DNA from: Streptosporangium amethystogenes
Lineage (GTDB): Bacteria > Actinomycetota > Actinomycetes > Streptosporangiales > Streptosporangiaceae
DNA length: 64,000 nucleotides
Reading direction: 5' to 3'
Assembly: GCF_000721075.1 (NCBI RefSeq)
Contig: NZ_JOEQ01000040.1
Location: 1-64,000, forward strand
The notes under the pieces: generated by a model
Database searches by the model: none
Told to the model about the DNA's origin: nothing
Seen by the model: only the letters and a program-made list of their open reading frames with translations
Part shown: positions 1-11,581 of the stretch, piece by piece
Layout of the letters: each line of letters opens with the position of its first letter
Numbering within the stretch: position 1 is the first letter of the stretch
Made by a program: the position numbers and the translations under genes

Positions 1-3000
1 CACCCGGTGACGCTCAGCCTCCTCCAGCACCTCCACCGCGCTCAACGGCAACTCCGGACCACCGTCCAGCGCCGTCTCCAACGCGGCCACCAGATTCTCC
101 ACAGCGGTACGCATCAACACGACCACCGCCTGGGATTCGATCGGCTCCACCGCGTGCACGGCCACCGAGAAGCTGTCTCCGTTGTCGTCGACCAGGGCCA
201 CCAGGGGGTAGTTGGTGCGCTCACGCGACAGCAGCAGCCGGATTCCCTCTATCGCCCAGTCCATCCCCTGGCCGGTGTTGTGCCGGTAGTTGAGGAAGGA
301 GGTGAACAGCGGCGTGTCACCCGGCACCCCGCTGGCCTGCTGCGCCACCGACAACGGCGCGTGCTCGTGCTCCAGCAACTCCGCGAGCTGCCCGCGCATG
401 GCGGACACCGCCGCCAGTACGCCGAGTCCGCCGGTCCGGGCACGTACCGGCAGGGTGTTCATGAACGGGCCGGGGACCCGGTCCGCCCCGGCACCCGCGT
501 TCATCCGGCCGAACAGCACCGTCCCGAACACCACATCCTCACGGCCGCTGACCGCCGCCAGCACCCGCGCCCACGCCACATGCATCACCGTCGCCGCGCT
601 GGTCCCCAGGCGGCGTGCGATCTCCCGCAGGCGTCCTTCCAGCTCCGGTGAGAGCCGCTGTACCGCGCGCACCACATCCGCGCCGTCGCCACGTGACTGG
701 AGCAGCCCGAACGGCACGGTCGGCTCGTCGACATCGCCCAGCAACCTCGCGAAGTGCCGCTCGTGCTCGGCCTGTTCCGTCCCCCCGAGTGCCTGGGCCA
801 CGAAGTCCCGGTACGGCAGCGGCTCCGGCAGTTCGTCACCACGTCCGGCAAGGAACGCCTCCACCTCGGCCAGCACCACCTCCAGCGCCGTGTGATCCTG
901 CACCAGGTGGTGCACCCGCACCAGGCCCAGCCACCGGCCCTCGGGCAGACCCGCCACATGCACGTTGACCAGTGGTGCCCGCCCCAGGTCCATCGACAGA
1001 CCAGAGGCCGCGATCAGCTCGGCCACCGGATCGGCGCTCCGCGGATCCAGGCTCACCTCCTCGACCGGTACCAGCCCCCGGCGCCACACCACCTGTACCG
1101 GCTCCCGCAGCCCCTCCCACACGAACGAGGTACGGAAGATGTCGTGCCGGTCCACCACGCGCTGGAGCACCTCCGTGAACGCGTCCAGCCGCGCCCGCGA
1201 GTCGAACTCCAGCACCGACGGCAGTACGTAGGCGTCCTCGCCTCCCTCCGCGAGCAGATGATGGAAGAGCAGGCCCTCCTGCAGCGGTGCCAGCGGATAC
1301 ACGTCCACCACGTTCGCCGCGCCACCCTCCACACTCGCGACGATCCGCTCGACCTCCGCGGCGGTCAGGTCCACCAGGGGCAGCATCTCCGGCGTAATGG
1401 CGGTCGTGCCCGCGGCGATGAGGTTCTCCGGCACGCGCACGCGCTCCGCACCCGCCGACAACGCCAGGCTCGCCACCGTCGGGGAGTCGAACAGCACTCT
1501 CACCGACACCGACACGCCTCGCGTCCGCAGTACCTCCACCAGCCGGATCGCCAGCAGGGAGTGGCCGCCGAGGACGAAGAAGTCGTCGTCCACCCCGACG
1601 TCGTCCACCCCCAGAACCTCGGCGAACGCCCCGCACAGGATCTCCTCCCTCGCGTTGGACGGCCTCCTGCCACCGCCTCCCAGCGAGCCGTAGTCCGGAG
1701 CGGGCAATGCCTTGCGATCCAGCTTCCCGTTCACCGTCAGCGGCAGCGCGTCCACCACGACCACCGCCGCCGGCACCATGTGCCCGGGCAACCGCACGAC
1801 CGCGAATTCCCGTACCGCGCCCGCCAGCCCGTCCGCCCCGTCAAGAGCCACCACGTAGGCCACCAGCCGCACATCCCCCGCGACATCCTCACGAGCGATC
1901 ACCGCCGCCTGCGCGACCCGCGGATGTGCCATCAGCGCCGCCTGCACCTCGCCCGGCTCGATCCGGAACCCCCGGACCTTCACCTGATCATCCGTCCGGC
2001 CGGTGAACACCAGCTGCCCGTCGGCGGTCCAGCGGGCCCGGTCCCCCGACCGGTACATCCGCTCACCCGGGTCACCGAACGGACAGGCCACGAACCGCTC
2101 CGCCGTCAACCCCGGCCGGCCCAGATACCCCCGCGCCAGCTGTCCGCCCGCCACATACAACTCGCCGGCCACCCCCACCGGCACCGGCTGCAAGAACCGA
2201 TCCAGCACGAACACGCCGAAGCCCGGTATGCCACGCCCGATCACGCTTCCGGACGCCCCGGCCCGCGTGTCCAGCTCGCAGAAAGTCACGTGCACCGTGG
2301 TCTCGGTGATCCCGTACATGTTCACCAGCCGCGGTCTACCCCCGCCACGCCGTACCCACCATCCCGCCAGACGTCCCGGGTCCAGCGCCTCGCCACCGAA
2401 CACCACCGTGCGCAACCCCGAGACCGCCCCCACCCGCTCCTCGGCCGCCATCAGCTGGTAGAAGGCCGACGGCGTCTGGCTCAGCACCGTCACCCGCTCG
2501 CGCTCCAGCAACGCCAGGAACTCCTCCGGCGACCGCGACACCTCCAGCGGCACCACCACCACCCGACCGCCGCTCAGCAACGCTCCCCACAGCTCCCACA
2601 CCGAGAAATCGAACGCGAAGGAGTGGAACCAGCTCCAAACCTCCCGCGCCCCGAACTCGAACAACCCCGCCGTCTGCGCGAGCAGGCCCACGACGTTGCC
2701 ATGAGTGACCACCACGCCCTTGGGCCGCCCCGTCGAACCCGACGTGTAGATCACGTACGCCGGATGCTCCGGCGACACCGCGCGCCGCTCGTCTCCCGAA
2801 AGAGCCCCTCCTTCCAGGCTCGCCAGAACACCGGCCGTCTCCGGATCGTCCACGGCCACCCACGCCGTCCCCCGCGGCAACACACCGCTCAACGCGCCGC
2901 TGGTCACCACCACCACCGGCGCGGCGTCCTCCACCAGGAACGCCACCCGCTCCACCGGATAGGCGGGATCGATCGGCAGATACGCACCCCCCGCCTTCAG

Positions 3001-6000
3001 AACGCCCAGCAACGCCACCACCAGATCCACCCCACGCTCCAGACACACCCCCACCACCGACTCCGGCCCCACCCCCGCGCCGGCCAGCAACCGTGCCAGC
3101 CCGTTCGCCCGCGCCTCCAACTCCGCGTACGACACCCCCACCCCGTCGGCGACCACCGCCACCGCGTCCGGAGCGACCGCCACCCGCGCCTCGAACAACT
3201 CCGCCACCGTCGCCGGCTCGGCCTCCAGCGCCGGGTTGTTCCACTCCACCAGCATCCGGCCACGCTCGTCCCCGCCGAGGACGTCCACCTCGCTGAGCCG
3301 CGACCGCGGATCACCCGACACCTGGTCGAGAACCCGAACAAAACGCTCGGCCAGCCGCTCCACCGACTCCATCTCGAACAGATCGGCCGACGCGATGACC
3401 GAACCGCGCAACCCCATCGGCACGCCCTCATCGTCGACCACCTCCCCGATGCTCAGCTCGACGTCGAACTTCGCCGCCGTTCCCACCGACACTCCATCGA
3501 CCCGCGCGCCGGGCAGGTCCAGCACCGCCTCGGCGTTGTTCTGCAGCGTCAGCATCACCTGGAACAGCGGATGGCGAGACAGCGACCGCGCCGGAGCGAG
3601 CTCCTCGACCAGCTTCTCGAACGGCACGTCCTGATGCGCGAACGCCGCCAGGCCGCTTCCGCGCACCCGGCCCAGCACCTCCTGAAACGTCGGATTCCCC
3701 GACACATCCGTCCGCATCACCAAACTATTGACAAAGAACCCGACCAGATCATCCAGCGCCTCATCCGTACGCCCCGCCACCGCCACACCGATCGGAACAT
3801 CACCACCCGCACCCAACCTCGACAACAACACCGCCAACGCCGACTGCACCACCATGAACATCGTCACACCCTCAGCACGCGCCACCTCCACCAACCGCGC
3901 ATGCACCCCCGCCGGCACCTCCACCGCCACCGCATGACCACGATGAGAGGCCACCACCGGACGCAAACGATCAAAAGGCAACTCCAGCTCCTCCGGCGCC
4001 CCCGCCAACACCCCACGCCAGAACGCCACCTGCCCCGCCATCACACTGCCCGCATCAACCCCATCCCCCAACACCTCACGCTGCCACAACGCATAATCCG
4101 CATACTGCACCCGCAACGGCTCCCACCCCGGCACCCGACCCTCACACCGAGCCGCATACGCCACCGACAGATCCGCCGCCAACGGCCCCATCGACCAGCC
4201 GTCGCTCGCGATGTGATGAACCGTCAGTACAAGCACATGCCTGTCCGGCCCGGTTTCGAACAACCACGCCCGGATCGGCACCTCCGAGGACAGCTCGAAC
4301 GTGTGACCCTCCGCCTCGGCCACCGCACGATCCAGCTCGGCCGACGCCACCTGGGCGACCGTCAGCTCCCAGTCCAGCTCGTCCAGATCGAGGATGCGCT
4401 GGTACGGCTCACCGTCGGCCGTCGGGAAGACCGTGCGCAGCACCTCGTGCCGGCCGATCACATCCCGGAACGCCATGCCCAGCGCCTCCCGGTCCACCTC
4501 GCCCGACAGACGAAGGACGACCGGAATGTTGTACGTCGTGCCGGGCCCCTCAAGCCGGTCGATGATCCACAGACGGCGCTGCGCGAACGACAGCGGCACC
4601 CGGTCGGGACGCTCGCCCGCCGTCAACGCCGCGCGAGCAGCGTCCGAACCGGCCAGCCGGGACGCCAGCCCCGCGACCGTCGGCGCGTCGAACAGCACCC
4701 GCAGCGGCACCTCCACACCCAGCACGGCCCTGATCCGGCTCAGCAGCCGGGACGCCAACAGCGAATGCCCGCCCAGGCGGAAAAAGTCGTCGTACACCCC
4801 GACGGCGGGCACGCCGAGCACCTCGGCGAATGCCGCACAGAGGATCTCCTCCTGCGGGGTGGCCGCCGCGCGGCTGGCCGCCGCCGAACCGGCCGCGTAC
4901 TCGGGCGCGGGCAGGGCCTTGCGATCCACCTTCCCGTTCGGCGTCAGCGGCAGCGCCTCCAGCACCACCACCGCCGACGGCACCATGTACTCCGGCAAGC
5001 GCTCGCCGGCGAACCCGCCCAGCACTCCTGGCAGCCCGCCACCCCCGCCCTCCCCGTCGGCGGGTACGACATAGGCGACCAGGCGCCTGTCATCGTCGGC
5101 CTCGGCACGCACCACCGCCACGGCCTGCGCCACCGCCGGGTGAGCCGCCAGCACGGCCTCGATCTCTCCCAGTTCGATACGGAATCCCCGCACCTTCACC
5201 TGGTCGTCGACGCGCCCCAGATACTCCAGCCGTCCCTCGGCGTCCCACCGCGCGAGGTCGCCGGTCCGGTACATCCGGGTACCCGCGGCGCCGAACGGGC
5301 AGGCCACGAACCGCCCCGCCGACAGGTCGGGCCGCCCCATGTAGCCGCGGGCCAGGCCCTCACCCGCTATGTACAGCTCGCCCGCCACTCCCGGGGGCAG
5401 CGGAGCCAACCCGGCGTCCAGCACGTACACCTGCGTGTTCGCGATCGGGCCGCCGATCGATGAGACACCGCCCGCGGTCGCGTCCACCGACCTGGCGGTC
5501 GACCAGATCGTGGTCTCCGTCGGGCCGTACAGGTTCGTCACCGACGCCGCCCTGGCCACCAGCCTTCGCGCCAGCTCACCCGGCAGCGCCTCACCACCGA
5601 CCAGAACCCGCACCCCGGCCAGTACGCCGTCAGCGCCATCACCGTCGTCGGCCTCGGAAACCACGGCGTGCCAGAGGCTCGGGGTCGCCTGCACCACCGT
5701 CGCCCCCGCGGACACGATCAGCTTCCGCAGCTCGCGCGCGTCCCGCGCCGTCTCGTGCGCGGCGAGCACGAGACGCGCGCCGTTGAGCAGCGGAAGGTAG
5801 AGCTCCAGGCCGGCGATGTCGAAGCCGACCGTGGTGACCGCGACCAACCGGTCGTCCTCGCCCAGCGCGAAGCGCTCCTGCATCGCCACCAGGAAGTTCA
5901 CCAGCGACCGGTGCTCCACCACGACGCCCTTGGGTCGTCCCGTGGAGCCGGACGTGTAGATCACATACGCCGGGTGCCTCACGGACAGCACGCCCGCGCG

Positions 6001-7803
6001 CTCCTCCGCGGCCGGCGCCGCACCGTCGAGAGCGGCCAGTTCCCCGGCTACCGCGGGGTCGTCGACCACCACCGCCGGCACGCTGGTCATGCCCTCGACC
6101 TCGGCCAGCCGGCCGAGCAGCCTCGAACCGGTCAGCACATGCCGCGCGCCCGCGTCGGCCAGCGTGAACGCGATGCGCTCCGCCGGATACTTCGGATCGA
6201 TCGGCAGATAAGCACCACCGGCCTTCAGAACGCCCAACAGCGCCACAGCCAGGTCGACGCCGCGCTCCATGCACACGCCGACCACCGACTCCGGTCCCAC
6301 GCCCCGGCCGATCAGCAGCCGCGCGAGACGGTTCGCTCGCGCGTCCAGGTCCGCGTACAACACTTCGACGCCCTCGAACACCACCGCGACCGCGTCCGGC
6401 GTCCGCGCCACCTGGGCCTCGAACAACTCCGGCAACGTCGCCGGCGCGACCTCGGCGGCGGTGTCGTTCCACTCGTTCAGCACCCGGTGGCGCTCGTCCC
6501 CGCCCATGAGGTCGGCGCGGCCGACGAGGTCGGCGGGGGCGGCGCCGGCGAGCCAGCGCACCACCCGCAGGAAGCGGCGGGACAGCTCCGCCGTCGAGGC
6601 GAGGTCGTGCGCGTCCGGGTTGGCGCCGACGCTGATCTGCATGTCGGACCGGTCATAGACGTCGATCCGGACGCCGTCCACCGGCCCGCTGGAGAGGGTG
6701 TGCTGGACGGCGGTGAGCTCGCCGAACCTCAGCTCCTGGTCGAGAGACATGACGTTGATGTGCAGCCCGCAGAGGACACCGTCGACGATCTTCAGATCGC
6801 GGAGCATGTCCTCGTGCCGGTACCGCTGGTGCCGCAGCCCGTCCCTGATCGCCCGGGAGGTCTGCCGCATGACGTCCTCGACGGAGGTGTCCGTACCGAT
6901 CGTGAGACAGAGCGGGAGGACGTTGGCGGTCATGCCGGGGACGCCGGTCTCCCGTATGCCGGTACGACCGCGTACCGGAAGGCCGATGACCACGTCCCGC
7001 TTTCCGGTGACGCGGTGCTCGTAGACCGCCGCGGCGGCGATCAGCAGCCAGGAGGGGAAGGTCCTCAGCCGCTGCGCGGCCGCGCTCAGAGCCGCTCCGA
7101 CCTCCGCGCCGACATCGCTGGTGTGCCGGACCGGCGCGTGTTGCGCCCGCCGGGCCTGGTTCGCCCCGGCCTCGCGGGATTCCGGCACGTCCGACAGGAC
7201 GCCCCGCCAGTACTCGCCGTCCTGATCGTGAGCGGCGGAGGTCCGGTAGGCGGCCTCCGCGTCCAGCAGCAGGGAAACCGGCTCCAGGGCTCCGTCCGCG
7301 AGTGAGCCGCCCTCCAGGAAGGCCGTGTAGATCTCGGCGCCCCGGCTCGCGAGGGACCAGCCACCATGGCCGTCCAGGGCGATGTGGTGAGCACGCTGAT
7401 ACCAGTAGAACAGGTCGTGTCCGACCTGGATGATCGCCGTGGAGGACAGGGGCCCGCCCGCGAGATCGACCGGCTCGCGCAGGTTCGCGTGCATCCACTC
7501 CTCGGCGGCCATCCGCGGGTCCGCCTCGGCGCTGACGTCGACGACGTCCACCGGATAGTCATGCGCGTCGTGCACGTACTGCCACGGAGTCCCGTCGATC
7601 ACCCGGACCCGCAGGCGGAGAGCCTCGGCCTCCTCCAGCCTGCGACGCGCGGCCCGTACCAGCAGATCCCTGTCCACGGCACCGTGAATCTCCAGGTACT
7701 CCGCGATGCTGAAGGCTCGATTTTCGGGCGCGAGCTGCTGGGCGTACCAGACGGCGAGCTGGCTGGCCATAAGCTCCCGGAACCTGTCCTCGCACACAGC
7801 CAT
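1..7803 (-). CDS. Multimodular NRPS (C-A-T-C-A-T-C..., predicted Gly-Thr), C-terminus outside window
   Basis: Non-ribosomal peptide synthetase read leftwards; 2,601 codons are visible and the frame is still open at base 1. Domain order by motif: C1 (about residues 10-430, HHIALDG at His139), A1 (about 455-960), carrier T1 (LGGHSLL, Ser1014), C2 (about 1065-1500, HHIASDG), A2 (about 1530-2030), T2 (LGGHSLL, Ser2082), C3 (from about 2165, with HHLVQDH near 2298). Pocket residues read by eye give DILQLGLIW for A1, a glycine-type code, and DFWSVGMVH for A2, a threonine-type code. A C domain ahead of the first A domain, in EntF/DhbF style, implies an acyl or aryl starter delivered in trans. No epimerase or thioesterase is visible. 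I chose the ATG at 7803, which has GGAG 10 nt upstream. A 1,569-codon open frame on the opposite strand is a composition shadow of this gene. Confidence 0.95.
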   Translation of the reverse strand, partial: MAVCEDRFRELMASQLAVWYAQQLAPENRAFSIAEYLEIHGAVDRDLLVRAARRRLEEAEALRLRVRVIDGTPWQYVHDAHDYPVDVVDVSAEADPRMAAEEWMHANLREPVDLAGGPLSSTAIIQVGHDLFYWYQRAHHIALDGHGGWSLASRGAEIYTAFLEGGSLADGALEPVSLLLDAEAAYRTSAAHDQDGEYWRGVLSDVPESREAGANQARRAQHAPVRHTSDVGAEVGAALSAAAQRLRTFPSWLLIAAAAVYEHRVTGKRDVVIGLPVRGRTGIRETGVPGMTANVLPLCLTIGTDTSVEDVMRQTSRAIRDGLRHQRYRHEDMLRDLKIVDGVLCGLHINVMSLDQELRFGELTAVQHTLSSGPVDGVRIDVYDRSDMQISVGANPDAHDLASTAELSRRFLRVVRWLAGAAPADLVGRADLMGGDERHRVLNEWNDTAAEVAPATLPELFEAQVARTPDAVAVVFEGVEVLYADLDARANRLARLLIGRGVGPESVVGVCMERGVDLAVALLGVLKAGGAYLPIDPKYPAERIAFTLADAGARHVLTGSRLLGRLAEVEGMTSVPAVVVDDPAVAGELAALDGAAPAAEERAGVLSVRHPAYVIYTSGSTGRPKGVVVEHRSLVNFLVAMQERFALGEDDRLVAVTTVGFDIAGLELYLPLLNGARLVLAAHETARDARELRKLIVSAGATVVQATPSLWHAVVSEADDGDGADGVLAGVRVLVGGEALPGELARRLVARAASVTNLYGPTETTIWSTARSVDATAGGVSSIGGPIANTQVYVLDAGLAPLPPGVAGELYIAGEGLARGYMGRPDLSAGRFVACPFGAAGTRMYRTGDLARWDAEGRLEYLGRVDDQVKVRGFRIELGEIEAVLAAHPAVAQAVAVVRAEADDDRRLVAYVVPADGEGGGGGLPGVLGGFAGERLPEYMVPSAVVVLEALPLTPNGKVDRKALPAPEYAAGSAAASRAAATPQEEILCAAFAEVLGVPAVGVYDDFFRLGGHSLLASRLLSRIRAVLGVEVPLRVLFDAPTVAGLASRLAGSDAARAALTAGERPDRVPLSFAQRRLWIIDRLEGPGTTYNIPVVLRLSGEVDREALGMAFRDVIGRHEVLRTVFPTADGEPYQRILDLDELDWELTVAQVASAELDRAVAEAEGHTFELSSEVPIRAWLFETGPDRHVLVLTVHHIASDGWSMGPLAADLSVAYAARCEGRVPGWEPLRVQYADYALWQREVLGDGVDAGSVMAGQVAFWRGVLAGAPEELELPFDRLRPVVASHRGHAVAVEVPAGVHARLVEVARAEGVTMFMVVQSALAVLLSRLGAGGDVPIGVAVAGRTDEALDDLVGFFVNSLVMRTDVSGNPTFQEVLGRVRGSGLAAFAHQDVPFEKLVEELAPARSLSRHPLFQVMLTLQNNAEAVLDLPGARVDGVSVGTAAKFDVELSIGEVVDDEGVPMGLRGSVIASADLFEMESVERLAERFVRVLDQVSGDPRSRLSEVDVLGGDERGRMLVEWNNPALEAEPATVAELFEARVAVAPDAVAVVADGVGVSYAELEARANGLARLLAGAGVGPESVVGVCLERGVDLVVALLGVLKAGGAYLPIDPAYPVERVAFLVEDAAPVVVVTSGALSGVLPRGTAWVAVDDPETAGVLASLEGGALSGDERRAVSPEHPAYVIYTSGSTGRPKGVVVTHGNVVGLLAQTAGLFEFGAREVWSWFHSFAFDFSVWELWGALLSGGRVVVVPLEVSRSPEEFLALLERERVTVLSQTPSAFYQLMAAEERVGAVSGLRTVVFGGEALDPGRLAGWWVRRGGGRPRLVNMYGITETTVHVTFCELDTRAGASGSVIGRGIPGFGVFVLDRFLQPVPVGVAGELYVAGGQLARGYLGRPGLTAERFVACPFGDPGERMYRSGDRARWTADGQLVFTGRTDDQVKVRGFRIEPGEVQAALMAHPRVAQAAVIAREDVAGDVRLVAYVVALDGADGLAGAVREFAVVRLPGHMVPAAVVVVDALPLTVNGKLDRKALPAPDYGSLGGGGRRPSNAREEILCGAFAEVLGVDDVGVDDDFFVLGGHSLLAIRLVEVLRTRGVSVSVRVLFDSPTVASLALSAGAERVRVPENLIAAGTTAITPEMLPLVDLTAAEVERIVASVEGGAANVVDVYPLAPLQEGLLFHHLLAEGGEDAYVLPSVLEFDSRARLDAFTEVLQRVVDRHDIFRTSFVWEGLREPVQVVWRRGLVPVEEVSLDPRSADPVAELIAASGLSMDLGRAPLVNVHVAGLPEGRWLGLVRVHHLVQDHTALEVVLAEVEAFLAGRGDELPEPLPYRDFVAQALGGTEQAEHERHFARLLGDVDEPTVPFGLLQSRGDGADVVRAVQRLSPELEGRLREIARRLGTSAATVMHVAWARVLAAVSGREDVVFGTVLFGRMNAGAGADRVPGPFMNTLPVRARTGGLGVLAAVSAMRGQLAELLEHEHAPLSVAQQASGVPGDTPLFTSFLNYRHNTGQGMDWAIEGIRLLLSRERTNYPLVALVDDNGDSFSVAVHAVEPIESQAVVVLMRTAVENLVAALETALDGGPELPLSAVEVLEEAERHRV

Positions 7804-8154
7804 TGTCCGCGTACTCCAATCGCTCCACTCGTCGACTGGAACAGCGCAGACCGCCACTACCGGGCATGCCGTGTCACCGCCCAGCGGAACCCATTTACCC
7901 CGCGGCCGCAATATTGTAAAAACCCTGACAGCTCACGGCGGACCACTACTTCACGGGAATCCACTATGGCTCACAAACGCACCGGACTTCAACGCGCCGG
8001 CCGATCATGGCGAAACGCTCTGACCACGCCTTCGACCAGGCGTGTTCAACTGCGCCGCGGCAGCACTTGAACACACTGCCACCGGATATCTTGACCGTGC
8101 ACGAAATAACGTTCCAGGTTAAAACCGCCTAGAATAAAATTTGCGAGGCGTCGC
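7804..8154. promoter_or_regulatory. Divergent intergenic region between NRPS and P450
   Basis: This 351-bp gap holds no credible gene and must carry both divergent promoters. For the NRPS, a -10-like TACAAT reads leftwards at 7918-7913 without an obvious -35. On the P450 side the last 60 bases are clearly AT-richer than the surroundings, with a -10-like TAGAAT at 8130-8135. The ribosome site GAGG (8145-8148) lies 6 nt before the P450 ATG. Shared control of both genes is an inference from the arrangement. Confidence 0.4.
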
Positions 8155-9363
8155 ATGCACAGTGAGCCGATCGAGCCACCGCCGCATATCAATCTGGTTG
8201 ACCCCGCACTTTATTCACACGGTGATCCATTCGCACAATGGCGATGGCTGCGCGCGAACGAGCCGGTCCACTGGCATCCGCCGACCGATCTCCCGGCCTT
8301 CTGGTCGCTGACCAGGTACGAGGATGTCCGCACGGCGTATCGCGACGCGGAGACCTTCAGCTCGGCCCAGGGCATCCTGCTGCGGCCCACCGACCACGGC
8401 GCCGACCCCGGAGGCGGGCGCACCCTCGCCCTGACCGACCCGCCCCGGCACCGCCGGTTGCGGGGGCTGGTCGACGAATGGTTCACGGTCCGGTCGATCC
8501 GCGCTCTCGAGGCGGAGATGAAGGACATCGCCCGGCGCGTCGTCGATCAGGCCGTCGAACGCGGGAGCTGCGACTTCGTCGCCGAGATCGCGGCCAGGAT
8601 CCCGTTGTACGTGATCTGCAAGATGATGGGCGTGCCCGAGTCCGACTGGCAGTACCTGTACAACCTGACCAGCCAGGCGTTCGCGGCGGGCGATCCGCTC
8701 ACGCGCAGGTTCGCCCACCTGGACATCCTCGGATACTTCGAGAAGCTCCACTCCGAGAAGGTGGCGAACCCTACCGATGACCTGGTGAGCGCGCTGGCGA
8801 CGGCCGACACCGGCGATGGGCGGCTCAGCGCGGAGGACTTCATCCTCAACTGCGACAACCTGCTGGTCGGCGGCACCGAGAACACCCGCATAGCGGCCGC
8901 CGGCGGCATGCTCTCCCTCCTCCGGCATCCCGGCCAGTGGCGTGATCTGTCGGAGAACCCGGACGTCCTGCCGTCCGCGATCGAAGAGGTCCTTCGCTGG
9001 ACGTCCACCGCCACGCACATCATGCGTACCGCGACCCGGCCGATCGAGATCCACGGGAAGAACATCGAGGCGGGCGATCAGGTCGTGTTCTGGCTCCCTT
9101 CCGCCAATCGCGACGAAACGGTATTCGACGACCCCGATCGTTTCGATGTGCGCCGGAACCCGAACCGTCATCTGGCGCTGGGTTTCGGCGAGCACTTCTG
9201 CCTCGGCGGCACACTCGCCCGCACCGAACTGCGACTGCTCTACGGTGAACTGCTCAGGAAATCCGTGCGCATCGAACTCGACGGCGAACCGAAGCTGCTC
9301 GATTCGATCGTCGTCAACGGGCCCGAGATCCTGCCGATCCGGCTGACGCCCCGCACCTCCTAG
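8155..9363 (+). CDS. Cytochrome P450 (bacterial class I) with Asn in place of the I-helix Thr
   Basis: Soluble 402-residue haem monooxygenase of typical bacterial length, needing a ferredoxin and reductase not encoded nearby. Visible signatures: the ExxR of helix K in AIEEVLRW, and the haem-ligand loop FGEHFCLGG with Cys349. The I-helix reads LLVGGTENTR: Glu242 is the usual acid, but the residue aligned with the proton-relay Thr (Thr252 of P450cam) is Asn243. It is divergent from the NRPS, so it most likely tailors the peptide or a precursor, perhaps on a carrier protein (inference). The start has GAGG 6 nt upstream and a normal N-terminus (HINLVDPALYSHGDPFAQWR). A stop at 9361-9363 leaves a 42-bp gap to the convergent regulator gene. 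Confidence 0.95.
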   Translation: MHSEPIEPPPHINLVDPALYSHGDPFAQWRWLRANEPVHWHPPTDLPAFWSLTRYEDVRTAYRDAETFSSAQGILLRPTDHGADPGGGRTLALTDPPRHRRLRGLVDEWFTVRSIRALEAEMKDIARRVVDQAVERGSCDFVAEIAARIPLYVICKMMGVPESDWQYLYNLTSQAFAAGDPLTRRFAHLDILGYFEKLHSEKVANPTDDLVSALATADTGDGRLSAEDFILNCDNLLVGGTENTRIAAAGGMLSLLRHPGQWRDLSENPDVLPSAIEEVLRWTSTATHIMRTATRPIEIHGKNIEAGDQVVFWLPSANRDETVFDDPDRFDVRRNPNRHLALGFGEHFCLGGTLARTELRLLYGELLRKSVRIELDGEPKLLDSIVVNGPEILPIRLTPRTS

Positions 9364-9405
9364 TCGGCGGGGTCGTCCCGCCGGCGGCTTTCCAGCCCTC
9401 GCGTC

Positions 9406-10077
9406 TCAGTATCCGGCCGGGCGCACCAGGCCCGTCTCGTAGGCGTGGATCGCGGCCTGCGTCCGATTACGCAGGCCCAGCTTGACCAGTATCCGGCTCA
9501 CGTGCGTCTTCACGGTCTGTTCCGCCACCACCAGATGCTCGGCGATCTCCCCGTTCGACAGGCCCTGCGCGATCAGGGACAGAACCTCGGTCTCGCGTTC
9601 CGTCAGGTCGCCGATACTGCCTTTGGACGGGGCGCGAGGGGCGTCGGCCATCCGGGAGAACTCGGCGATGAGACGTTTGGTGACGTTCGGGGCGAGGAGC
9701 GCGTCCCCGGCGGCCACCACCCGTACCGCCTGGACGAGTTCGGCGGCCGACGCGTCCTTCAGAAGGAATCCGGACGCGCCCGCGCGCAGCGCCTCGTACA
9801 CGTACTCGTCCAGGTCGAAGGTGGTCAGGACGAGGACTCTGACGGTGGCGTCGTCGGGTTTGGTGATGCGGCGAGTCGCCTCGATGCCGCCGAGCTGCGG
9901 CATCCGGATGTCCATCAGGACGACGTCCGGAGCGAGCTCGGCGACCTTGGCGATGGCGTCGTTGCCGTCCACGGCCTGGCCGACGACCTCGATGCCGGGT
10001 TCGGCGTTGAGCAGCACCGTGAGGCCTTGGCGAACCATCATCTGGTCGTCGGCGATCAGCACGCGGATGGTCGTCAT
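9406..10077 (-). CDS. NarL/LuxR-family response regulator
   Basis: A 223-residue two-component response regulator. The receiver domain (about 4-120) has the acidic pair in LIADDQ, the phospho-acceptor Asp56 in VLMDIRMP, and the conserved Thr/Lys positions in VLTTFD and FLLKDAS. The C-terminal LuxR-type HTH (about 150-215) begins LTEREtEVL and contains SNGEIAEHLVVAEQTVKTH. GAGGAA lies a few nt before the ATG. No kinase is adjacent; the nearest, at 12754-14037, is a NarX/DesK-like kinase of the class that pairs with this regulator type, so the two may be a separated pair. The promoter lies in the 95-bp gap shared with the 3' end of the dehydrogenase gene. Confidence 0.93.
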   Translation of the reverse strand: MTTIRVLIADDQMMVRQGLTVLLNAEPGIEVVGQAVDGNDAIAKVAELAPDVVLMDIRMPQLGGIEATRRITKPDDATVRVLVLTTFDLDEYVYEALRAGASGFLLKDASAAELVQAVRVVAAGDALLAPNVTKRLIAEFSRMADAPRAPSKGSIGDLTERETEVLSLIAQGLSNGEIAEHLVVAEQTVKTHVSRILVKLGLRNRTQAAIHAYETGLVRPAGY

Positions 10078-10172
10078 GCGGTTTCCTCACCACGGTCGGC
10101 AGCTTCGCCAGGGAGCTTAGGGCACCCGCCCCGATTCGAGTCGGCGAGGTGTTCGGGCGGTGACGATCGGCT

Positions 10173-11264
10173 CTAGCGCCAGCCACGCGCCTGGAGGGCG
10201 TGCTTCAGGCGGTCCGCCAGGCCCTGCCCGACACTGATGTGCACCATTCCGGCCAGCTGGCCGGTGGCGTGCTCGATACGGATGTCCTCGACGTTGACGC
10301 CCGCGCGATCGGCATCCGTGAACAGCCGTGCCAGCTCACCCGGCTGATCCCCGATCGTGACGGTCACCACCTCGAACCGCTCCGGCTGGATCCCGTGTTT
10401 CCCCGAGATCCGGGCACGACCCGCCACGCCCCTTCGCAGCATGCCCTCGACGATCTCCGCCCCGCTGCCGCGCTTGGCCTCGTCCGTCGCGGCCATGGCA
10501 CGCAGGCCGAGAATCATCTGCTCCAGGTCGGAACCCAGTTCCTCGAGCAGGTCGGCCACGATTCCGGCGTTGGCGCTCAGGATGTCCAGCCACAGCCGGG
10601 GGTCGGCCTCCGCGATCCGGGTGAGATCCCGCAACCCTGACCCGGCGAGGCTCACCGCGCGTTCCTCGGCCTTCTCCAGGCCCATGGCGACCAGGCTCGC
10701 CACGACATGGGGGGCGTGCGAGACCAGCGCGACCGCACGATCGTGCGCGGAGGCCTCCATCAGGACCGGCACGGCGCCGCACAACGCCACCAGTTCCAGG
10801 GCCACGTTGAGCGTCTCGGTAGTGGTGTCCGCCGTCGGTGTGAGCACCCACATGCGCCCCTCGAACAGAGCTCCCCGGGCTGTCAGCGGGCCGCTGCGCG
10901 ACGCGCCGGCCATCGGATGGCCTCCGATGTAACGCGAGGTGTCGCAGTTGAGGGCGACGGCGTCATTCTGCGGCTCCGCCTTGACGCTCGCCACATCCGT
11001 GTAGTGCCGCGCCACGCCCTCCGCCTGCACGTCCGCCAGCACCCTGCCGACGAGTGGCGGCGGCACCGCCACGATCGCCAGGTCCACGGCCCCCGCCGGC
11101 GCCTGTGGCGTTCCGGCCCCAAGGGACGCCGCCGTCCGCACCGCCGCCACGTCCACGTCCCGAAGGTGCACGGTCACGGAACGCGCCCGAAGCGCCAGTG
11201 CCACCGAGGTTCCCATCAGTCCTGTGCCGATCACCAACGCGGAGTGCATAACGGCGGCGTCCAT
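10173..11264 (-). CDS. tyrA: Prephenate dehydrogenase with C-terminal ACT domain
   Basis: Cytosolic NAD(P)-dependent enzyme of tyrosine synthesis: prephenate to 4-hydroxyphenylpyruvate. Residues 5-35 form a Rossmann start with GTGLMGTSVA; the substrate-site signature GGHPMAGA follows at about 110-120, and HDRAVALVSHAPH further on belongs to the helical dimerisation domain. The last about 75 residues (VVTVTIGDQPGELARLF onward) are an ACT fold, which usually mediates feedback by tyrosine. The start is uncertain: for the ATG at 11264 the GAGGGA is almost in contact, while for the ATG at 11249 (MHSALVIG) it is 15 nt away. It could serve primary metabolism or feed aromatic precursor to the neighbouring NRPS; the sequence does not decide. 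Confidence 0.92.
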   Translation of the reverse strand: MDAAVMHSALVIGTGLMGTSVALALRARSVTVHLRDVDVAAVRTAASLGAGTPQAPAGAVDLAIVAVPPPLVGRVLADVQAEGVARHYTDVASVKAEPQNDAVALNCDTSRYIGGHPMAGASRSGPLTARGALFEGRMWVLTPTADTTTETLNVALELVALCGAVPVLMEASAHDRAVALVSHAPHVVASLVAMGLEKAEERAVSLAGSGLRDLTRIAEADPRLWLDILSANAGIVADLLEELGSDLEQMILGLRAMAATDEAKRGSGAEIVEGMLRRGVAGRARISGKHGIQPERFEVVTVTIGDQPGELARLFTDADRAGVNVEDIRIEHATGQLAGMVHISVGQGLADRLKHALQARGWR

Positions 11265-11581
11265 TCCCTCGATCGATCAGCGACGTGGTGGCGACGGCCC
11301 GAATCCTGGTCGCGGCTCAGACCACTGCTCGATGCGCGCCGGCACGGAGCGCCCGCGGTCGGGACCATATACCGTCGGCGGCGCCGGATGCCAGTTCGGA
11401 CAGCGGCCGCTCACCCCGTAGTACTTCGGAGCTACGCGGAACATTCGCTCTCAGGCGGGATGCCCGCCCCCGGAACGTGCCCCTAGCTTCGGTACCGGAA
11501 GCACCACAGATCCCGGTACGGAAGGGCCGTCCGCCACGGCGTTCGGAGCGGCCGGACCCGAAGAGGCAACGAAGGGCCGTC

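Noticed and set aside
754-5463. A 1,569-codon plus-strand open frame
   Set aside because: It lies exactly opposite the NRPS adenylation and condensation domains, is dominated by Arg, His, Gln and Pro, and has no domain. It is a high-GC shadow of the true minus-strand gene.
11285-11581. Upstream extension of the acyltransferase gene
   Set aside because: The frame is open, but codons are Arg/Pro/Ser-rich without hydrophobic pattern, and a good ribosome site stands before the ATG at 11582.
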